A DNA stretch of 64,000 nt from an uncultured Fibrobacter sp. Lineage in GTDB: Bacteria > Fibrobacterota > Fibrobacteria > Fibrobacterales > Fibrobacteraceae. The position numbers and the translations under genes were made by a program. The notes beneath the pieces were generated by a model. It saw only the letters and a program-made list of their open reading frames with translations. It was not told where the DNA came from and did not search any database. Each line of letters opens with the position of its first letter. The stretch's first letter is position 1. Location: NCBI RefSeq assembly GCF_947166265.1, contig NZ_CAMVDO010000001.1, positions 186,001-250,000 on the forward strand, in the 5' to 3' direction. Below are positions 1 through 9,119 of this stretch, one piece after another.

Positions 1-404
1 TCCTGTAAGGAGCAATTTCTAAAAATGACCTCCGTTTCCTCGCATCCGACCGAAAGCACCTTGCCACCGTGGGCGACCGCCACCCCGGTCATTACTTTGT
101 GCGACCGGCCGTTCAGCTCCTGAAGCATTTCTAAGGCTTCCGCTTCATCGTGCGGCTTTCCCAGGGGGCGGTTATCCAGGAACACAAGCGTATCGAAACC
201 CAGAACAATTTCGGACGGGCGCTTCCGCGAAACCGAGAGCGCCTTGATCGAGGCGATTTCCTTCGGGAAATCCAGCGGGTTCGTCGAAGCAGGCTTTTCT
301 TCTTCGTTCGAGACAACCACTTCAAAATCCACGCCGATCAGTTGCAGAATCTCTCTGCGCCGAGGCGAACCACTCGCTAAAATCACTTTCGTTTTTCCCA
401 TCAT
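1..404 (-). CDS. maf: Maf-family nucleotide pyrophosphatase, 3' end cut by window edge
   Basis: Maf proteins hydrolyse non-canonical or modified nucleoside triphosphates to monophosphates in the cytoplasm (house-cleaning; some affect septum formation). The visible 134 residues start MMGKTKVILASGSPRRREIL, containing the family signature SGSPRR followed by the conserved Glu. The next conserved motif region, ALSVSRKRPSEIVLGFDTLV, shows the expected GFDT/ADT-type aspartate, followed by LGKPHDEAEALEML. All are in the expected order. The start is one of two adjacent ATGs (404 or 401) with AAGGA six bases upstream. The C-terminal third lies off the window. It is downstream of lptD on the same strand with 76 bp between, so possibly co-transcribed. 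Family assignment is firm; substrate is not known. Confidence 0.93.
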   Translation of the reverse strand, partial: MMGKTKVILASGSPRRREILQLIGVDFEVVVSNEEEKPASTNPLDFPKEIASIKALSVSRKRPSEIVLGFDTLVFLDNRPLGKPHDEAEALEMLQELNGRSHKVMTGVAVAHGGKVLSVGCEETEVIFRNCSLQ

Positions 405-480
405 AGCATCCTTTTTTACTCAGAGGGAGCTTTCTGCGACCGCCCTCACTGCTCAAAGCACCACAGGTGCGCCCTCATCG

Positions 481-2946
481 CTAATTCGTTTCCGTGCTAC
501 CCGCGTTCAGCTTGATGTCCGGCAGATCCCTCACGTAAATCGAGAAACTCCAGCCCGCGGCAGGTCCCGTCGGGGTCCAGCTAAAGTCAAGTTGCCAGCA
601 ATGCAACACTCGGTTGAACGTAAAGCTATGCGTCACGAAACGGCCTTCGTTATAGTTGTAGCGCGTACTGTAAGTCATTTCCCAGTTGCGCGTCGGTTGC
701 AGGCTCGCGCTGATTCCCGTAGAATGCGACACCTGATCCTGGAACAAGTCCTTCGCTACACGCGTACTGCTAAAACTGTAGCTGTAGTCGAAGCCAAAAG
801 TCCACTTGAGCATTTCGTACTTGCCCATCTGCGAAGGGAGGCCCCCATTGAATTCGCCGCTCCAGCTAAAGCGCTTCGAAAAATCGTAACCCCAGTAAGT
901 GAGTTCCGGCACCTGCACCTTGTTCGGGTCATCGCTGAACTTGTGGTAAACGCTATGCCGCGTATAGATAGTGAACAAGTAGTCCGGCAAGATCTGGAAA
1001 CCGAACGAAGACGTAATGTCCGAGAACTGCAACGAGTCCGCCGCAAAGTTATACGAAACATTATGACGCGTCGTCAGGAGGCGGCGTGTACCGTACTGAT
1101 CCTCGACCGCCTTCGCCGTATCGCCCTTGGTGGTATCGGCAGCATGGCCCACCACCTTGAGGTACTTGATATCGAAGTCGTTGTTCAGTCCGAAGCCGAC
1201 CGTTTTCTGCTCTATCTGATAAGGAGTCTGCCCCAGGAGAGGGTGCGGAGCAAACTTTTTCACCGTATCGATTTCGGGCGCATACGTATAGGACACGCTC
1301 GGCGAAAGCACATGCCTTGCACCCGTGAAGCGTCCAATTTCAGGCACCCAAATGCCGTAAAGCTTGGTGTCCGCCGTAATGCTGTAATTGTGGTTATAGG
1401 CGACCTGACCGTATTCGTCATGTTCAGGGTCCAGGCTCATGTAACGCCTACGGTACTTGAGGGAATCCTCGGGATTGATCCAGCCCGTTCCCGTCCAGTA
1501 ACCCGTGAAGGTCGCACGCGGCGTGAGGTTGATGACATCGAAAATCGATCCCGAATAATCTACGGAATAGGTACCCGTGTAACCCACGTATTCCGCCGTC
1601 GTATCTTTCACGTTCACCGTATCGCGGGCACGACGCGTGTAATAGTTGAAACGGTTATTGAAGCTATAGTTGAACTTTTCCATGTAGCTGATAAACGAAC
1701 CGTCTTCGTAAGCTTCTTCGTCCTCGTCGTACTCGAACGTAAAAAGCTGTCCGCTCATACGGTACTGGATATCGGGAATTTCGCGTTCCATCATGTCGGT
1801 CACCAGGTTGTGGCTCTGGCGCGCCTTCACGGTCAAGCTCTTGTTGGTACCGAACTTGCCCGAATAAGTGAGCTGGGCATTCGCCTGCTGGTTCAAGATG
1901 GTTTCGGCATCGAGGGCCTTGTCCTTACGAATGCTCTGGCTAGAAACAAACGAACCCGAGCCGCTCAACGTCTGCTTTCCGTCGGGAGTCAAGTTCTGGT
2001 TATGCGCAAAGCGGATATCGTAGCCACTGTTCGCCATGTCAAACTCTTCGAGGTACGCCGTATAGGAAAGGTTTCCGTCGAGCACGTAACGTTTCTTGTA
2101 GCGGACTTCGCCCGTGAGAGTCGAACGTTCAAAACGGGCCTCGTCACCTTCGATAATGTCGCCCTTGACCGTTGCATCCCAGTAATCATTCGGTGCGTAG
2201 TAGAAGCCGATATTGCTCATGTAGTAGCCCTGCTTCTGGTCACCGCCGAACTTGGGAGTCAAAAGACCCGACTTACGTCCGCTCTTCAGGGGAGCAACAA
2301 TCATCGGAAGCACCGCCACCGGCACATCGGCAATATTCAGCACCACCGGGCGCGCGGTAATGGTCTCCTTGGGCTTCACCACCATGCGGCGTCCGTAAAA
2401 GTAGAAGTGCTGGTGCGTCGAGTCGTTACAGGTACTAAAGTCACCGCGCGCAATCTGAATTCGCTGATCCGGGAGTCTACGAACCTCCATACCATTCAAC
2501 TGCTGGTTGTCCTGATACGTGGTCGCATAATAGATTTCGCCGATCCGGCTTTTCATGTTGTATTTGAGCCGCATTCCCGAAAGCGACGGATTCTTGGACT
2601 CACGCAAAATCGGATCGCCACTTGCAGCCAGGATACTGTTTTCCTGGTCGAACAAGATGGTGTCGGCATCCAGGGTCGCCGTGCGGTACTTGAGCTGTGC
2701 GCTGTTATTCAAGTTGAAAGTCGACTTGTCCACATCGTAAACGAGGTCCACCGCACGGTATTCAATCGTGTCCACCCCAGTCGTATCGTTCATCCAGTCG
2801 ACTTCGGTGGTATCCTCTTCGACCTGCTCGCGCTCTTCGAGTTCAAAGCGGGTCATCTCCTGACCGAAAGCGGTCGGAGCGGCTAAGGCAACAAGCCATA
2901 ATGCCAAAAATGCCCACAGATTACGATGGGTTCCAGATAAAATCAC
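481..2946 (-). CDS. lptD: LptD-like LPS assembly outer-membrane protein
   Basis: Likely the outer-membrane beta-barrel that, with LptE, inserts lipopolysaccharide into the outer leaflet. From the GTG at 2946 the protein is 821 aa. It opens with a clean signal peptide (core FLALWLVALAAPTAFG), then an OstA/LptA-like beta-jellyroll (about residues 60-200, with LKYRTATLDADTILFD and the MRLKYNMKSRIGEIYY strand), then the barrel with many Tyr-rich alternating strands and the conserved RKSGLLTPKFG segment. A second in-frame GTG at 2982 would add 12 residues. I prefer 2946 because a TATATT box sits nine bases upstream of it and 2982 lies upstream of that box. E. coli LptD is of similar size (784 aa). 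No LptE is visible nearby. Maf follows downstream. Confidence 0.88.
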   Translation of the reverse strand: MILSGTHRNLWAFLALWLVALAAPTAFGQEMTRFELEEREQVEEDTTEVDWMNDTTGVDTIEYRAVDLVYDVDKSTFNLNNSAQLKYRTATLDADTILFDQENSILAASGDPILRESKNPSLSGMRLKYNMKSRIGEIYYATTYQDNQQLNGMEVRRLPDQRIQIARGDFSTCNDSTHQHFYFYGRRMVVKPKETITARPVVLNIADVPVAVLPMIVAPLKSGRKSGLLTPKFGGDQKQGYYMSNIGFYYAPNDYWDATVKGDIIEGDEARFERSTLTGEVRYKKRYVLDGNLSYTAYLEEFDMANSGYDIRFAHNQNLTPDGKQTLSGSGSFVSSQSIRKDKALDAETILNQQANAQLTYSGKFGTNKSLTVKARQSHNLVTDMMEREIPDIQYRMSGQLFTFEYDEDEEAYEDGSFISYMEKFNYSFNNRFNYYTRRARDTVNVKDTTAEYVGYTGTYSVDYSGSIFDVINLTPRATFTGYWTGTGWINPEDSLKYRRRYMSLDPEHDEYGQVAYNHNYSITADTKLYGIWVPEIGRFTGARHVLSPSVSYTYAPEIDTVKKFAPHPLLGQTPYQIEQKTVGFGLNNDFDIKYLKVVGHAADTTKGDTAKAVEDQYGTRRLLTTRHNVSYNFAADSLQFSDITSSFGFQILPDYLFTIYTRHSVYHKFSDDPNKVQVPELTYWGYDFSKRFSWSGEFNGGLPSQMGKYEMLKWTFGFDYSYSFSSTRVAKDLFQDQVSHSTGISASLQPTRNWEMTYSTRYNYNEGRFVTHSFTFNRVLHCWQLDFSWTPTGPAAGWSFSIYVRDLPDIKLNAGSTETN

Positions 2947-3267
2947 GTTGCGGCAAATATAGGAAATAGTAGAAAGAGGCACGAACGTGGCATCCAGGCC
3001 CTTCGGTAAACTCAGGGTAAACTCCGGGCTTTGCCCGTAGTCGATATACGATACTTGGCAACTTGTTGCCTTAGTAGAGTTAGGTTCGTAGGAGCAGGAT
3101 CTCTAGCCGATTTTTAAGACGGGGCATATAAAAACGTTCCAAAGGTCACTTTTATACGCCCTATTTTACGTTGTACAAAATGTTTTTCTATAAAAAACGT
3201 CACCCCCGATTTAATCGAGGGTGGCATCTGCAATATTAGCGATCAATCCGCAACTAAAGGCGGCCAA
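2947..3267. other. Intergenic region upstream of lptD
   Basis: About 320 bp without a supported gene. It holds the probable lptD -10 box (2956-2961, minus strand) near one end and the terminator of the PDZ gene (3192-3223) at the other. In between is a short direct repeat around 3007-3025 (GGTAAACTC twice). I see no RNA gene or other recognisable element. Confidence 0.6.
3192..3223 (-). terminator. Rho-independent terminator of the PDZ-protein gene
   Basis: Read on the minus strand, a hairpin pairs CACCCTCGAT with ATCGGGGGTG around a TAA loop, and is followed by ACGTTTTTTAT. It lies 45 bp after the stop codon of the gene ending at 3268. Confidence 0.8.
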
Positions 3268-4077
3268 TTACTTGAGCACGGCGTTCTTGCCAGAGACAGA
3301 ACCGTTGAGGTCGATGCGGACCAGGTAACGGCCACTCGGAACATTTTCGCCATTCCAACGTACCGTGTTGAAGCCCGGCTGGGCGTTGTCGGCACGGAGA
3401 TTTGCCACTTCAGCACCATCGGAGTTCAAGATGGTGACGATAGCAGTACCGGCAGACTTGGCATCAAAGCTCACTGCCTTACGGCTAAAGCCCTTGAGCA
3501 TTGCCGAAGCAGGCTTGTTCACATTCTTGGATGCCTTGGGAGCAAATTCATCGGCACGTTCCACATAAATGCCGTTCAGTTCCTTGGCGTTCACCTTTTC
3601 GTCTTCAGCAACGAGAGAGCCACGCTTGAGGACCGCCACCAGCTGTTTGGCACCTTCGGTCGCGCTTGCGTAAGTTTCAAGTTCCTGGGAGTTGAATTCC
3701 TTCTTGTCACCGTACCAAGCTTCGACACTTTCGCTCTGCAGATCCTTCACGGTAATCTGGGCACGGCGAAGCGTTGCCGTCATCGTATCGACTCCGCTTA
3801 CAAAGGTGAGTTCGAGCGGCTTGTTCACCTGGCCACGGAGCTGTTCCTTGGACTTTTCAATGTCGTTACCCTTGAGGCTCACCCCGTCGACGGCGATAAT
3901 CACATCGCCAGCCTGGAGCTTGGTTTCCGCTGCAGGAGTACCCGGAATGACTTCCGCCACCTTGACGCCGTCGCGGGTCTGGTAAATCGTCACGCCGATA
4001 CCGCCGAATTCTTCGTCGGCCATGATCGGAGCAGCAAGCATTGCAGCAACAAGAGAAGCCTTGATAAACTTGTTCAT
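3268..4077 (-). CDS. Secreted PDZ-domain protein with T9SS-like C-terminal module
   Basis: The 269-aa product starts MNKFIKASLVAAMLAAPIMA, a typical signal peptide. The start at 4077 is set by AGGAG seven bases upstream; a longer frame exists but lacks such a site. Residues about 25-105 form a PDZ domain (GIGVTIYQTRDGVKVAEVIP, LQAGDVIIAVDGVSLKG) without any attached protease domain. The C-terminal ~70 residues (TAIVTILNSDGAEVANLR, FNTVRWNGENVPSGRYLVRI) resemble FlgD-like or type IX secretion sorting domains. It is probably a periplasmic or surface binding protein; the ligand is unknown. It has its own promoter and terminator, so is probably monocistronic. Confidence 0.8.
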   Translation of the reverse strand: MNKFIKASLVAAMLAAPIMADEEFGGIGVTIYQTRDGVKVAEVIPGTPAAETKLQAGDVIIAVDGVSLKGNDIEKSKEQLRGQVNKPLELTFVSGVDTMTATLRRAQITVKDLQSESVEAWYGDKKEFNSQELETYASATEGAKQLVAVLKRGSLVAEDEKVNAKELNGIYVERADEFAPKASKNVNKPASAMLKGFSRKAVSFDAKSAGTAIVTILNSDGAEVANLRADNAQPGFNTVRWNGENVPSGRYLVRIDLNGSVSGKNAVLK

Positions 4078-4106
4078 AAATTCTCCTTGTAAATCCATTC
4101 GACCTA

Positions 4107-4134
4107 AATATATAATATTTAATCGTTTCGGCAA
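4107..4134 (-). promoter_or_regulatory. Promoter of the PDZ-protein gene
   Basis: On the minus strand TTGCCG (4129-4134) and TATATT (4107-4112) are separated by 16 bp, about 30 bp upstream of the start codon at 4077. This is a good sigma-70-type match. Confidence 0.65.
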
Positions 4135-4172
4135 CTGAATTTGTCAAGAAAACATTCCAAAATGCCGAACCC

Positions 4173-4201
4173 TTGACAAAAACGCCAAAATTTACTATAT
4201 A
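4173..4201 (+). promoter_or_regulatory. Strong promoter of the tandem AAA+ gene
   Basis: TTGACA (4173-4178), a 17-bp spacer and TATATA (4196-4201) match the sigma-70 consensus almost perfectly. The predicted transcript start near 4208 leaves an untranslated leader of about 150 nt before the ATG at 4360. Confidence 0.8.
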
Positions 4202-4275
4202 TGGGCTATGGTTGCGCACCAAAATCGCGCATTTATCAATTTTCAATAAAAAATTTTCCATAAAATTCTTTGAGA

Positions 4276-4361
4276 CCCCATGAAAAAATTTTTGGGGATA
4301 TTGTACCCTCTCGAAACCGGGTATGAGTTTCCAAAATTTTTTTCAAAAAAAGGTAACTCAT
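4276..4361 (+). promoter_or_regulatory. Structured mRNA leader overlapping the AAA+ start codon
   Basis: Two inverted repeats lie in the leader. CCCC (4276-4279) can pair with GGGG (4294-4297). ATGAGTT (4323-4329) is perfectly complementary to AACTCAT (4355-4361), which contains the first bases of the start codon and lies directly after the weak ribosome site AGGT. The loop is very A/T rich. A hairpin hiding the start site is visible; a role in regulating translation is inferred. Confidence 0.5.
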
Positions 4362-6645
4362 GAATAAGAAAAACTATTTCCAAAACATCGCCCAACAACT
4401 CAACTGCAAAGCAGCTCCCGCCGAAAATGCAGGTCCGAGCTTCGCTCTGCTCAAAATCATGGAGTACTGGGTCCGTTTTCTGCAGACGGACTCCGACTAC
4501 CTGAACATCGAGCCGATCGTCGCTCTGATGAACTTTGAAACGCAGACCGAACTCGTCTACGCACTCGCTAAGATCGAAGAGCAAAATCTGCGGCTTCCCG
4601 CCTCCGTCGCGTCTAAGGTAAATTACTGCGGGCCTCACGGTCGCCAGTTTCTAAAGAAGTACCCGAGCGCAGACTACCACTTCGAGGTGAAGCACTGCAT
4701 CAACAACATCAAGCATCTCACCCGCGACGTATTCACCGAAGAAGAATGGAAAAAGTTCAAGAACACTGTCATTCCGCTGTTCCTGAAGTTCGCATGGAAC
4801 GAGCTCAACAAGGGTGTCGCCGAAAACGACACCACCATGGAACGAATCGAAAAATTGCAAAATCTGTCCCACCTGCAAGATGACGAAATCGAAATCATCT
4901 TGTATCTCTGGCTGCAGGAATACGACGAAATGGAAGTCACGGCTAAAAAGAAGGGCCCCTCCACGGGAAATCGAAGCCGCTATATGGAAAAGGACTTCGA
5001 TTTGATTTCTGTCGCGACCGGACTCTCCAAGCAGAGAGTGTCCGATTTGCTCAACGGCGAATCGCTCCTCGCAAAGCTCGGTCTCATTAACGAAGAAGTC
5101 GATCTCGAACGCGACATCATTTTCCATTTGAATGGACAAAGCGAAATCACTAGGATTAGCAACGTCGAAATGGCCGAAGCCCCCAAAATTCCGTTCAAGA
5201 CACTCGCCAAGGACCGCCCCGAAGCAGAAACACTCGTGTATCTGCTCAAGAATCACGATTACAAGAAGCCACTCAACATTCTATTCTACGGTCGTGCAGG
5301 TACAGGAAAATCGGAACTCGCGAAGGCGCTCGCCCAGGAAGTCGGGCTTCCGATGTATGTCACCAAGACAAGCGACAAGAGCGAACGTTACGGAAACGAT
5401 CTCACCAATCTTTCCGACACCATACTCCGTCGCCGTGTGCGCGCTATCCGTTTCATTGCCATCAACAACGAAAATGCGAAAACCATCATTTTGGTCGACG
5501 AAGCGGACCAGATGCTGAACAGTTTTGAAAAGGGCGCGCTCAACATGCTCATGGAAGACGTCCACACCCCGATCATCTGGATATCTAACTCCATGGACCA
5601 TGTCGAAGAAAGCACCTGTCGCCGGTTCGACTATTCGATGGAATTCCAGAATTTCACGGCAGAAAAACGCGCCGTGCAGTTGCAGTCTGTGCTGGAAACA
5701 TTCCACGTTCCGCATCTGATCAGCGAAGAAGAAGTGAAGTCCATTGCCGCGGAATACCCCGTGACAGTAGGCGGCTACACCAAAGCCGTCCAGAACGCCA
5801 TTCCCGCGGCAAAGCAGAAAAAAGTCAATCCCGTAGACATTATCCGCAGGACGCTCGACGCCCACGCCAATCTGCTGAACATCTCCTGCGACAACACTCG
5901 CGACAAGACGACACACTCCCCTGCGTACACACTCTCCGGACTCAACATAGACCAGAATATCACCGACATTTTGGAAATCGCCACAAATTTCAACGGAATC
6001 TGGGACCATCTCGACGGGAGTTCCGCCGCACAGTCGCTAAACATTCTCCTGTATGGCGCTCCGGGTACCGGCAAGACCGAATTCGTACGGTATCTCGCCC
6101 GCAGTCTGAACAGGAATCTGGTCATCAAGCGAGCAAGCGATTTGCTCGGAAAGTACGTCGGCGAAACTGAAGCAAACATCAAGGCGGCATTCAGCGAAGC
6201 CGAAGAGAGCAAGGCAATACTCTTCTTCGACGAAGCGGACAGTTTTCTCAGCGACCGCAACAATGCCGAGCGCAATTTCGAAGTGCAGCAGGTCAACGAA
6301 CTGCTGACGCAGATGGAAAATTTCAACGGCATTTTCATTGCCGCAACAAATTTCAACGGACGTCTCGACAATGCATCCCGTCGCCGGTTCGCCATCAAGG
6401 TCAAGTTCGACTATCTCACCCGCGAAGGCATCGAAACTGTTTGGGATTCGTTCTTCCCGAAGCTCGAATGTCCCGAGTACGTCAAGCGCATGACGAATCT
6501 CGCTCCGGGCGACTTCGGCGCCGTCTACAACCAGCTGCGTTACATGCCCGCACACAGGCTCTCCGCCGACTGCATCGCAAAAGCGCTCGAACGTGAAATC
6601 GAGGCGAAAGAAGGAGTTGAAAATAAAAGAAGGATGGGATTCTAA
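4360..6645 (+). CDS. Tandem AAA+ ATPase with novel N-terminal region
   Basis: The 761-aa protein has two AAA+ modules. The first has Walker A GRAGTGKS (about 311-318) and Walker B IILVDEAD (376-383). The second has Walker A GAPGTGKT (566-573), Walker B ILFFDEAD (620-627), sensor-1 region IFIAATNFNG and the Arg-rich SRRRF (673-677). The second domain is a classic FtsH/Cdc48-like AAA; the first is more divergent but keeps its catalytic motifs. The N-terminal 270 residues match nothing I recognise, apart from a helix-turn-helix-like stretch around 219-232 (ATGLSKQRVSDLLN). No protease domain, signal peptide or membrane segment is seen. It is probably a remodelling or unfolding machine. It has a strong promoter and a structured leader, and shares a terminator with the convergent gene at 6732. 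Confidence 0.82.
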   Translation: MNKKNYFQNIAQQLNCKAAPAENAGPSFALLKIMEYWVRFLQTDSDYLNIEPIVALMNFETQTELVYALAKIEEQNLRLPASVASKVNYCGPHGRQFLKKYPSADYHFEVKHCINNIKHLTRDVFTEEEWKKFKNTVIPLFLKFAWNELNKGVAENDTTMERIEKLQNLSHLQDDEIEIILYLWLQEYDEMEVTAKKKGPSTGNRSRYMEKDFDLISVATGLSKQRVSDLLNGESLLAKLGLINEEVDLERDIIFHLNGQSEITRISNVEMAEAPKIPFKTLAKDRPEAETLVYLLKNHDYKKPLNILFYGRAGTGKSELAKALAQEVGLPMYVTKTSDKSERYGNDLTNLSDTILRRRVRAIRFIAINNENAKTIILVDEADQMLNSFEKGALNMLMEDVHTPIIWISNSMDHVEESTCRRFDYSMEFQNFTAEKRAVQLQSVLETFHVPHLISEEEVKSIAAEYPVTVGGYTKAVQNAIPAAKQKKVNPVDIIRRTLDAHANLLNISCDNTRDKTTHSPAYTLSGLNIDQNITDILEIATNFNGIWDHLDGSSAAQSLNILLYGAPGTGKTEFVRYLARSLNRNLVIKRASDLLGKYVGETEANIKAAFSEAEESKAILFFDEADSFLSDRNNAERNFEVQQVNELLTQMENFNGIFIAATNFNGRLDNASRRRFAIKVKFDYLTREGIETVWDSFFPKLECPEYVKRMTNLAPGDFGAVYNQLRYMPAHRLSADCIAKALEREIEAKEGVENKRRMGF

Positions 6646-6663
6646 AATGTTCGGACATAGCAC

Positions 6664-6697
6664 AAAAGCCGCCGGCATTTTCGCCGACGGCTTTTTT
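6664..6697. terminator. Bidirectional terminator between convergent genes
   Basis: AAAGCCG-CCGGC pairs with GCCGA-CGGCTTT with one small mismatch. A-runs and T-runs on both sides allow it to end both the AAA+ gene (plus) and the gene at 6732 (minus). Confidence 0.8.
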
Positions 6698-6731
6698 CAT
6701 AATTCAATTTTACCCGCAAATTAGGCAGGCA

Positions 6732-7970
6732 TCATCCTTTAATATAGCGGATTTTATCTTCGGTTCTAAGCCCCTGATAATCACCTTCGAACCTATTGCC
6801 ACCCACATTCTTTTTAGAAAAGCAGACAGAATCGTTTCGGTTCATTTCGAACATATCGCCCGCACGAAACCCCTGAAGGGCTGAATCATGCATCAACACA
6901 TACTCCACCTTTTCCTGATAAGTGTACATGTTCGTGAACTTGTCCGGATCACATAGGTGCAGAAGCCCGTTGCGGACCTGTGCCGAAGAATCCTTTCTGA
7001 CTTTCAAGATATAATCCACCAGAGCGGCTTTCACTTCGGCCACCGTGTTGAACTTCGGGCGCCTCGGCCAGGACAAGAAGCGTTCAAAAATGGAATAAAT
7101 CAACTTCAGGTCCCTTCGCATTCCAAGCACCTGGACATTCCACACCCCCATATCAGGATAAGCCGGAGTTTCAAGATCCATCAATTGTCCATACGCGCCA
7201 CAACCGAGAGCAACATTGTTCGCCCCCAAGGACCAAAGCCAATAAAGATGGCACGCAATCATCAAATAGACCTTGTTCTTTTCAATGAACGAATCTCGCC
7301 ATTCCTGATAAGCCTTCAGTTCCTCCGAATACAATGTCTTTCGCTCCTCATATTCCTTCAAACGGGAGTCGTAGCGCTCCATGTATTCGTTATACCTCTT
7401 TTCGAAATTTTCCATGCGAACCCGATTCTTTTCATCGCGTTCTTTGACATCCTGCTCATATTTGAGCATTTTCGCCTGGTATTCTTCGTCGGTATCCTTC
7501 TTTTTGCGCTTGGGGACCACTATTTCCTTATAGTCCCCCGGTCTTACTGGCGGATTGAACATAGGTTCGATCGGTTCCTCCGGCTTTTCAAGCAAATTTT
7601 CATCTAAAAATTTGCAAACATCGTCCCTATACTGTACACACTTTGTATTGTAGCCATCGAAATAACGCTTGTATTCCTCCTGCGACATCCCACTGTTCTT
7701 GATCGATCTTGCAGAGAAACTAAACCGGACGAATGTCTGCCCCAAGATCAGCTCCAAAAAAGACGGAACTGGAGTACCATCGGCAGCATTCAAAGTTTCA
7801 AATTCAACAGAACCATCTTCACGCTCAACGGGCGGTTTCGAGAAATCGACTAGACGATCTTCCAAAACGGTCTTCGACAAAAAAGCGTCGAACAACTTAT
7901 AAACCGTTTCCTGCCCCGGAACAGCAAAACGTCCCGACACTTTAGCATTAACATTGTTGGATTCGCCCAT
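6732..7970 (-). CDS. Stand-alone McrB-N-like protein with charged coiled-coil insertion
   Basis: The 412-aa protein has no ATPase motifs. Its C-terminal part (LMIACHLYWLWSLGANNV, LIYSIFERFLSWP, VRNGLLHLCDPDKFTNMYTY) resembles the N-terminal region of many McrB-like AAA ATPases, where a Leu/Trp helix and an (R)xxLLHLxxPDxFexI motif recur. That likeness is from memory of the family, not a search. Residues about 20-70 (YKLFDAFLSKTVLEDRLVDF) also recur in the neighbour ending at 8035. Residues about 128-230 are an insertion of strongly charged predicted coiled coil rich in Glu, Lys, Arg and Tyr that the neighbour lacks. The start ATG at 7970 has GAGAGG upstream. It is convergent with the AAA+ gene. 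Function unknown; a sensor or adaptor for the nearby ATPase is a hypothesis. Confidence 0.7.
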   Translation of the reverse strand: MGESNNVNAKVSGRFAVPGQETVYKLFDAFLSKTVLEDRLVDFSKPPVEREDGSVEFETLNAADGTPVPSFLELILGQTFVRFSFSARSIKNSGMSQEEYKRYFDGYNTKCVQYRDDVCKFLDENLLEKPEEPIEPMFNPPVRPGDYKEIVVPKRKKKDTDEEYQAKMLKYEQDVKERDEKNRVRMENFEKRYNEYMERYDSRLKEYEERKTLYSEELKAYQEWRDSFIEKNKVYLMIACHLYWLWSLGANNVALGCGAYGQLMDLETPAYPDMGVWNVQVLGMRRDLKLIYSIFERFLSWPRRPKFNTVAEVKAALVDYILKVRKDSSAQVRNGLLHLCDPDKFTNMYTYQEKVEYVLMHDSALQGFRAGDMFEMNRNDSVCFSKKNVGGNRFEGDYQGLRTEDKIRYIKG

Positions 7971-8034
7971 TTTGACCTCTCATTTGAAACATATATAAAA
8001 TTTTCAAAAAAAAAGCAAGGAAAAAAGGGGGTGG

Positions 8035-8955
8035 CTACCCCATTTCCACACCACAGAGCCGATCCATGATATAGCGGATCCTGTCCTCGGTACGGTCTGC
8101 ACGATAGACAATATTGTCTTCCACACGGCCAATGCGCTTAGAATAGTAGACACTATCTTGTTCCTGCAGCGTACTGAAACTGCTTGACTTATAATAGCGC
8201 AGCAACGATGAATGATGCTCAATCCATTCCATTTTCATTTCGTAATCATAGATATTGATATACTTATCAGGATCGCACAGATGCAGCATGCCGTTTCGAA
8301 CCGGAGCATTCAAATCAATTCGCGTTTTAAAGACGAAGTCAACCATAGCGGACTTGATTTCGTCTACATTCTTGAATTCAGGCTTGTTCGGCCAAGTCAT
8401 AAAACGATGCAGAATGGAATAGACCAGCAGCAGCTCCTTTTTCAGACCCATCGCAGAAATGTAGGCATCCCACAGCCCCTCTTCCGGATTATAGCCATTC
8501 AGAACGCCCATCCAGTCTTCCTTGATACCGGCAAGTTTGCCGAACTTGCCGCACGACGTCTTGACCCCGGACATACCCAGAGACCACAGCCAGTGCAGAT
8601 GAGCAATCAAAACGAGCTCACCCTTATGAGCAGCCTTCCAATCGGCATTCTTGAGAAATTCCCGCAGAACGGCTGCTGGAGCATTGATGATAAACTCAAC
8701 GCTCTTTTTATATGCTTCGTCACCCTTTTTACCGCAGAGCAGTTTCGAAAACAAAACCGGCTGACCGTTTTCGTCTTCAAGCGTCGCGAACTCTACCTGA
8801 CCATAGTAGTCAACAGCGTATTTCGAGAAATCAATCGCCTTACCTTCGAGAATGGTCTTTGCGATAAACGCATCGAACAGGTTGTAGACGACTTCCCTGT
8901 CTTCGTCGAAGAAGCGCTGAAAAGAACGGATGTTGTTGGTGTTTGTTGTTTCCAT
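8035..8955 (-). CDS. Stand-alone McrB-N-like protein, paralogue of the 6732 product
   Basis: The 306-aa protein starts METTNTNN at 8955, chosen because TAGGAG lies eight bases upstream. Its beginning (VVYNLFDAFIAKTILEGKAI) and end (VRNGMLHLCDPDKYINIYDY, RTEDRIRYIMD) align clearly with the product of 6732-7970, but it lacks the charged coiled-coil insertion. Shared landmarks are HLxWLWSLG, a xMTWPNKPEFK block and RNGxLHLCDPDK. Like its paralogue it has no Walker motifs, signal peptide or membrane segment. The gap to the paralogue is 64 bp, but each gene seems to have its own A/T-rich leader. A promoter of very good quality lies at 9120-9148. Function unknown. Confidence 0.7.
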   Translation of the reverse strand: METTNTNNIRSFQRFFDEDREVVYNLFDAFIAKTILEGKAIDFSKYAVDYYGQVEFATLEDENGQPVLFSKLLCGKKGDEAYKKSVEFIINAPAAVLREFLKNADWKAAHKGELVLIAHLHWLWSLGMSGVKTSCGKFGKLAGIKEDWMGVLNGYNPEEGLWDAYISAMGLKKELLLVYSILHRFMTWPNKPEFKNVDEIKSAMVDFVFKTRIDLNAPVRNGMLHLCDPDKYINIYDYEMKMEWIEHHSSLLRYYKSSSFSTLQEQDSVYYSKRIGRVEDNIVYRADRTEDRIRYIMDRLCGVEMG

Positions 8956-9119
8956 AATGGATCTCCTATTAAAAAAACTTTTTTTGAAAAAATTTTTGAG
9001 AGTTATAAGGGGTTTTGAGTAGATATAGTGGTAAAACCCCGAAATTTTCAAATTTCAGACAAATTAAAAAGCGGCGATTTTTATTAAAAAATTAAAATAC
9101 CAAACCCATAAGCTAGATA

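Noticed and set aside
244-2886. 880-codon plus-strand frame antisense to lptD
   Set aside because: It is an open frame caused by the codon bias of the real gene; its translation is Arg/Val rich with no domain or ribosome site, whereas the minus strand shows clear LptD features.
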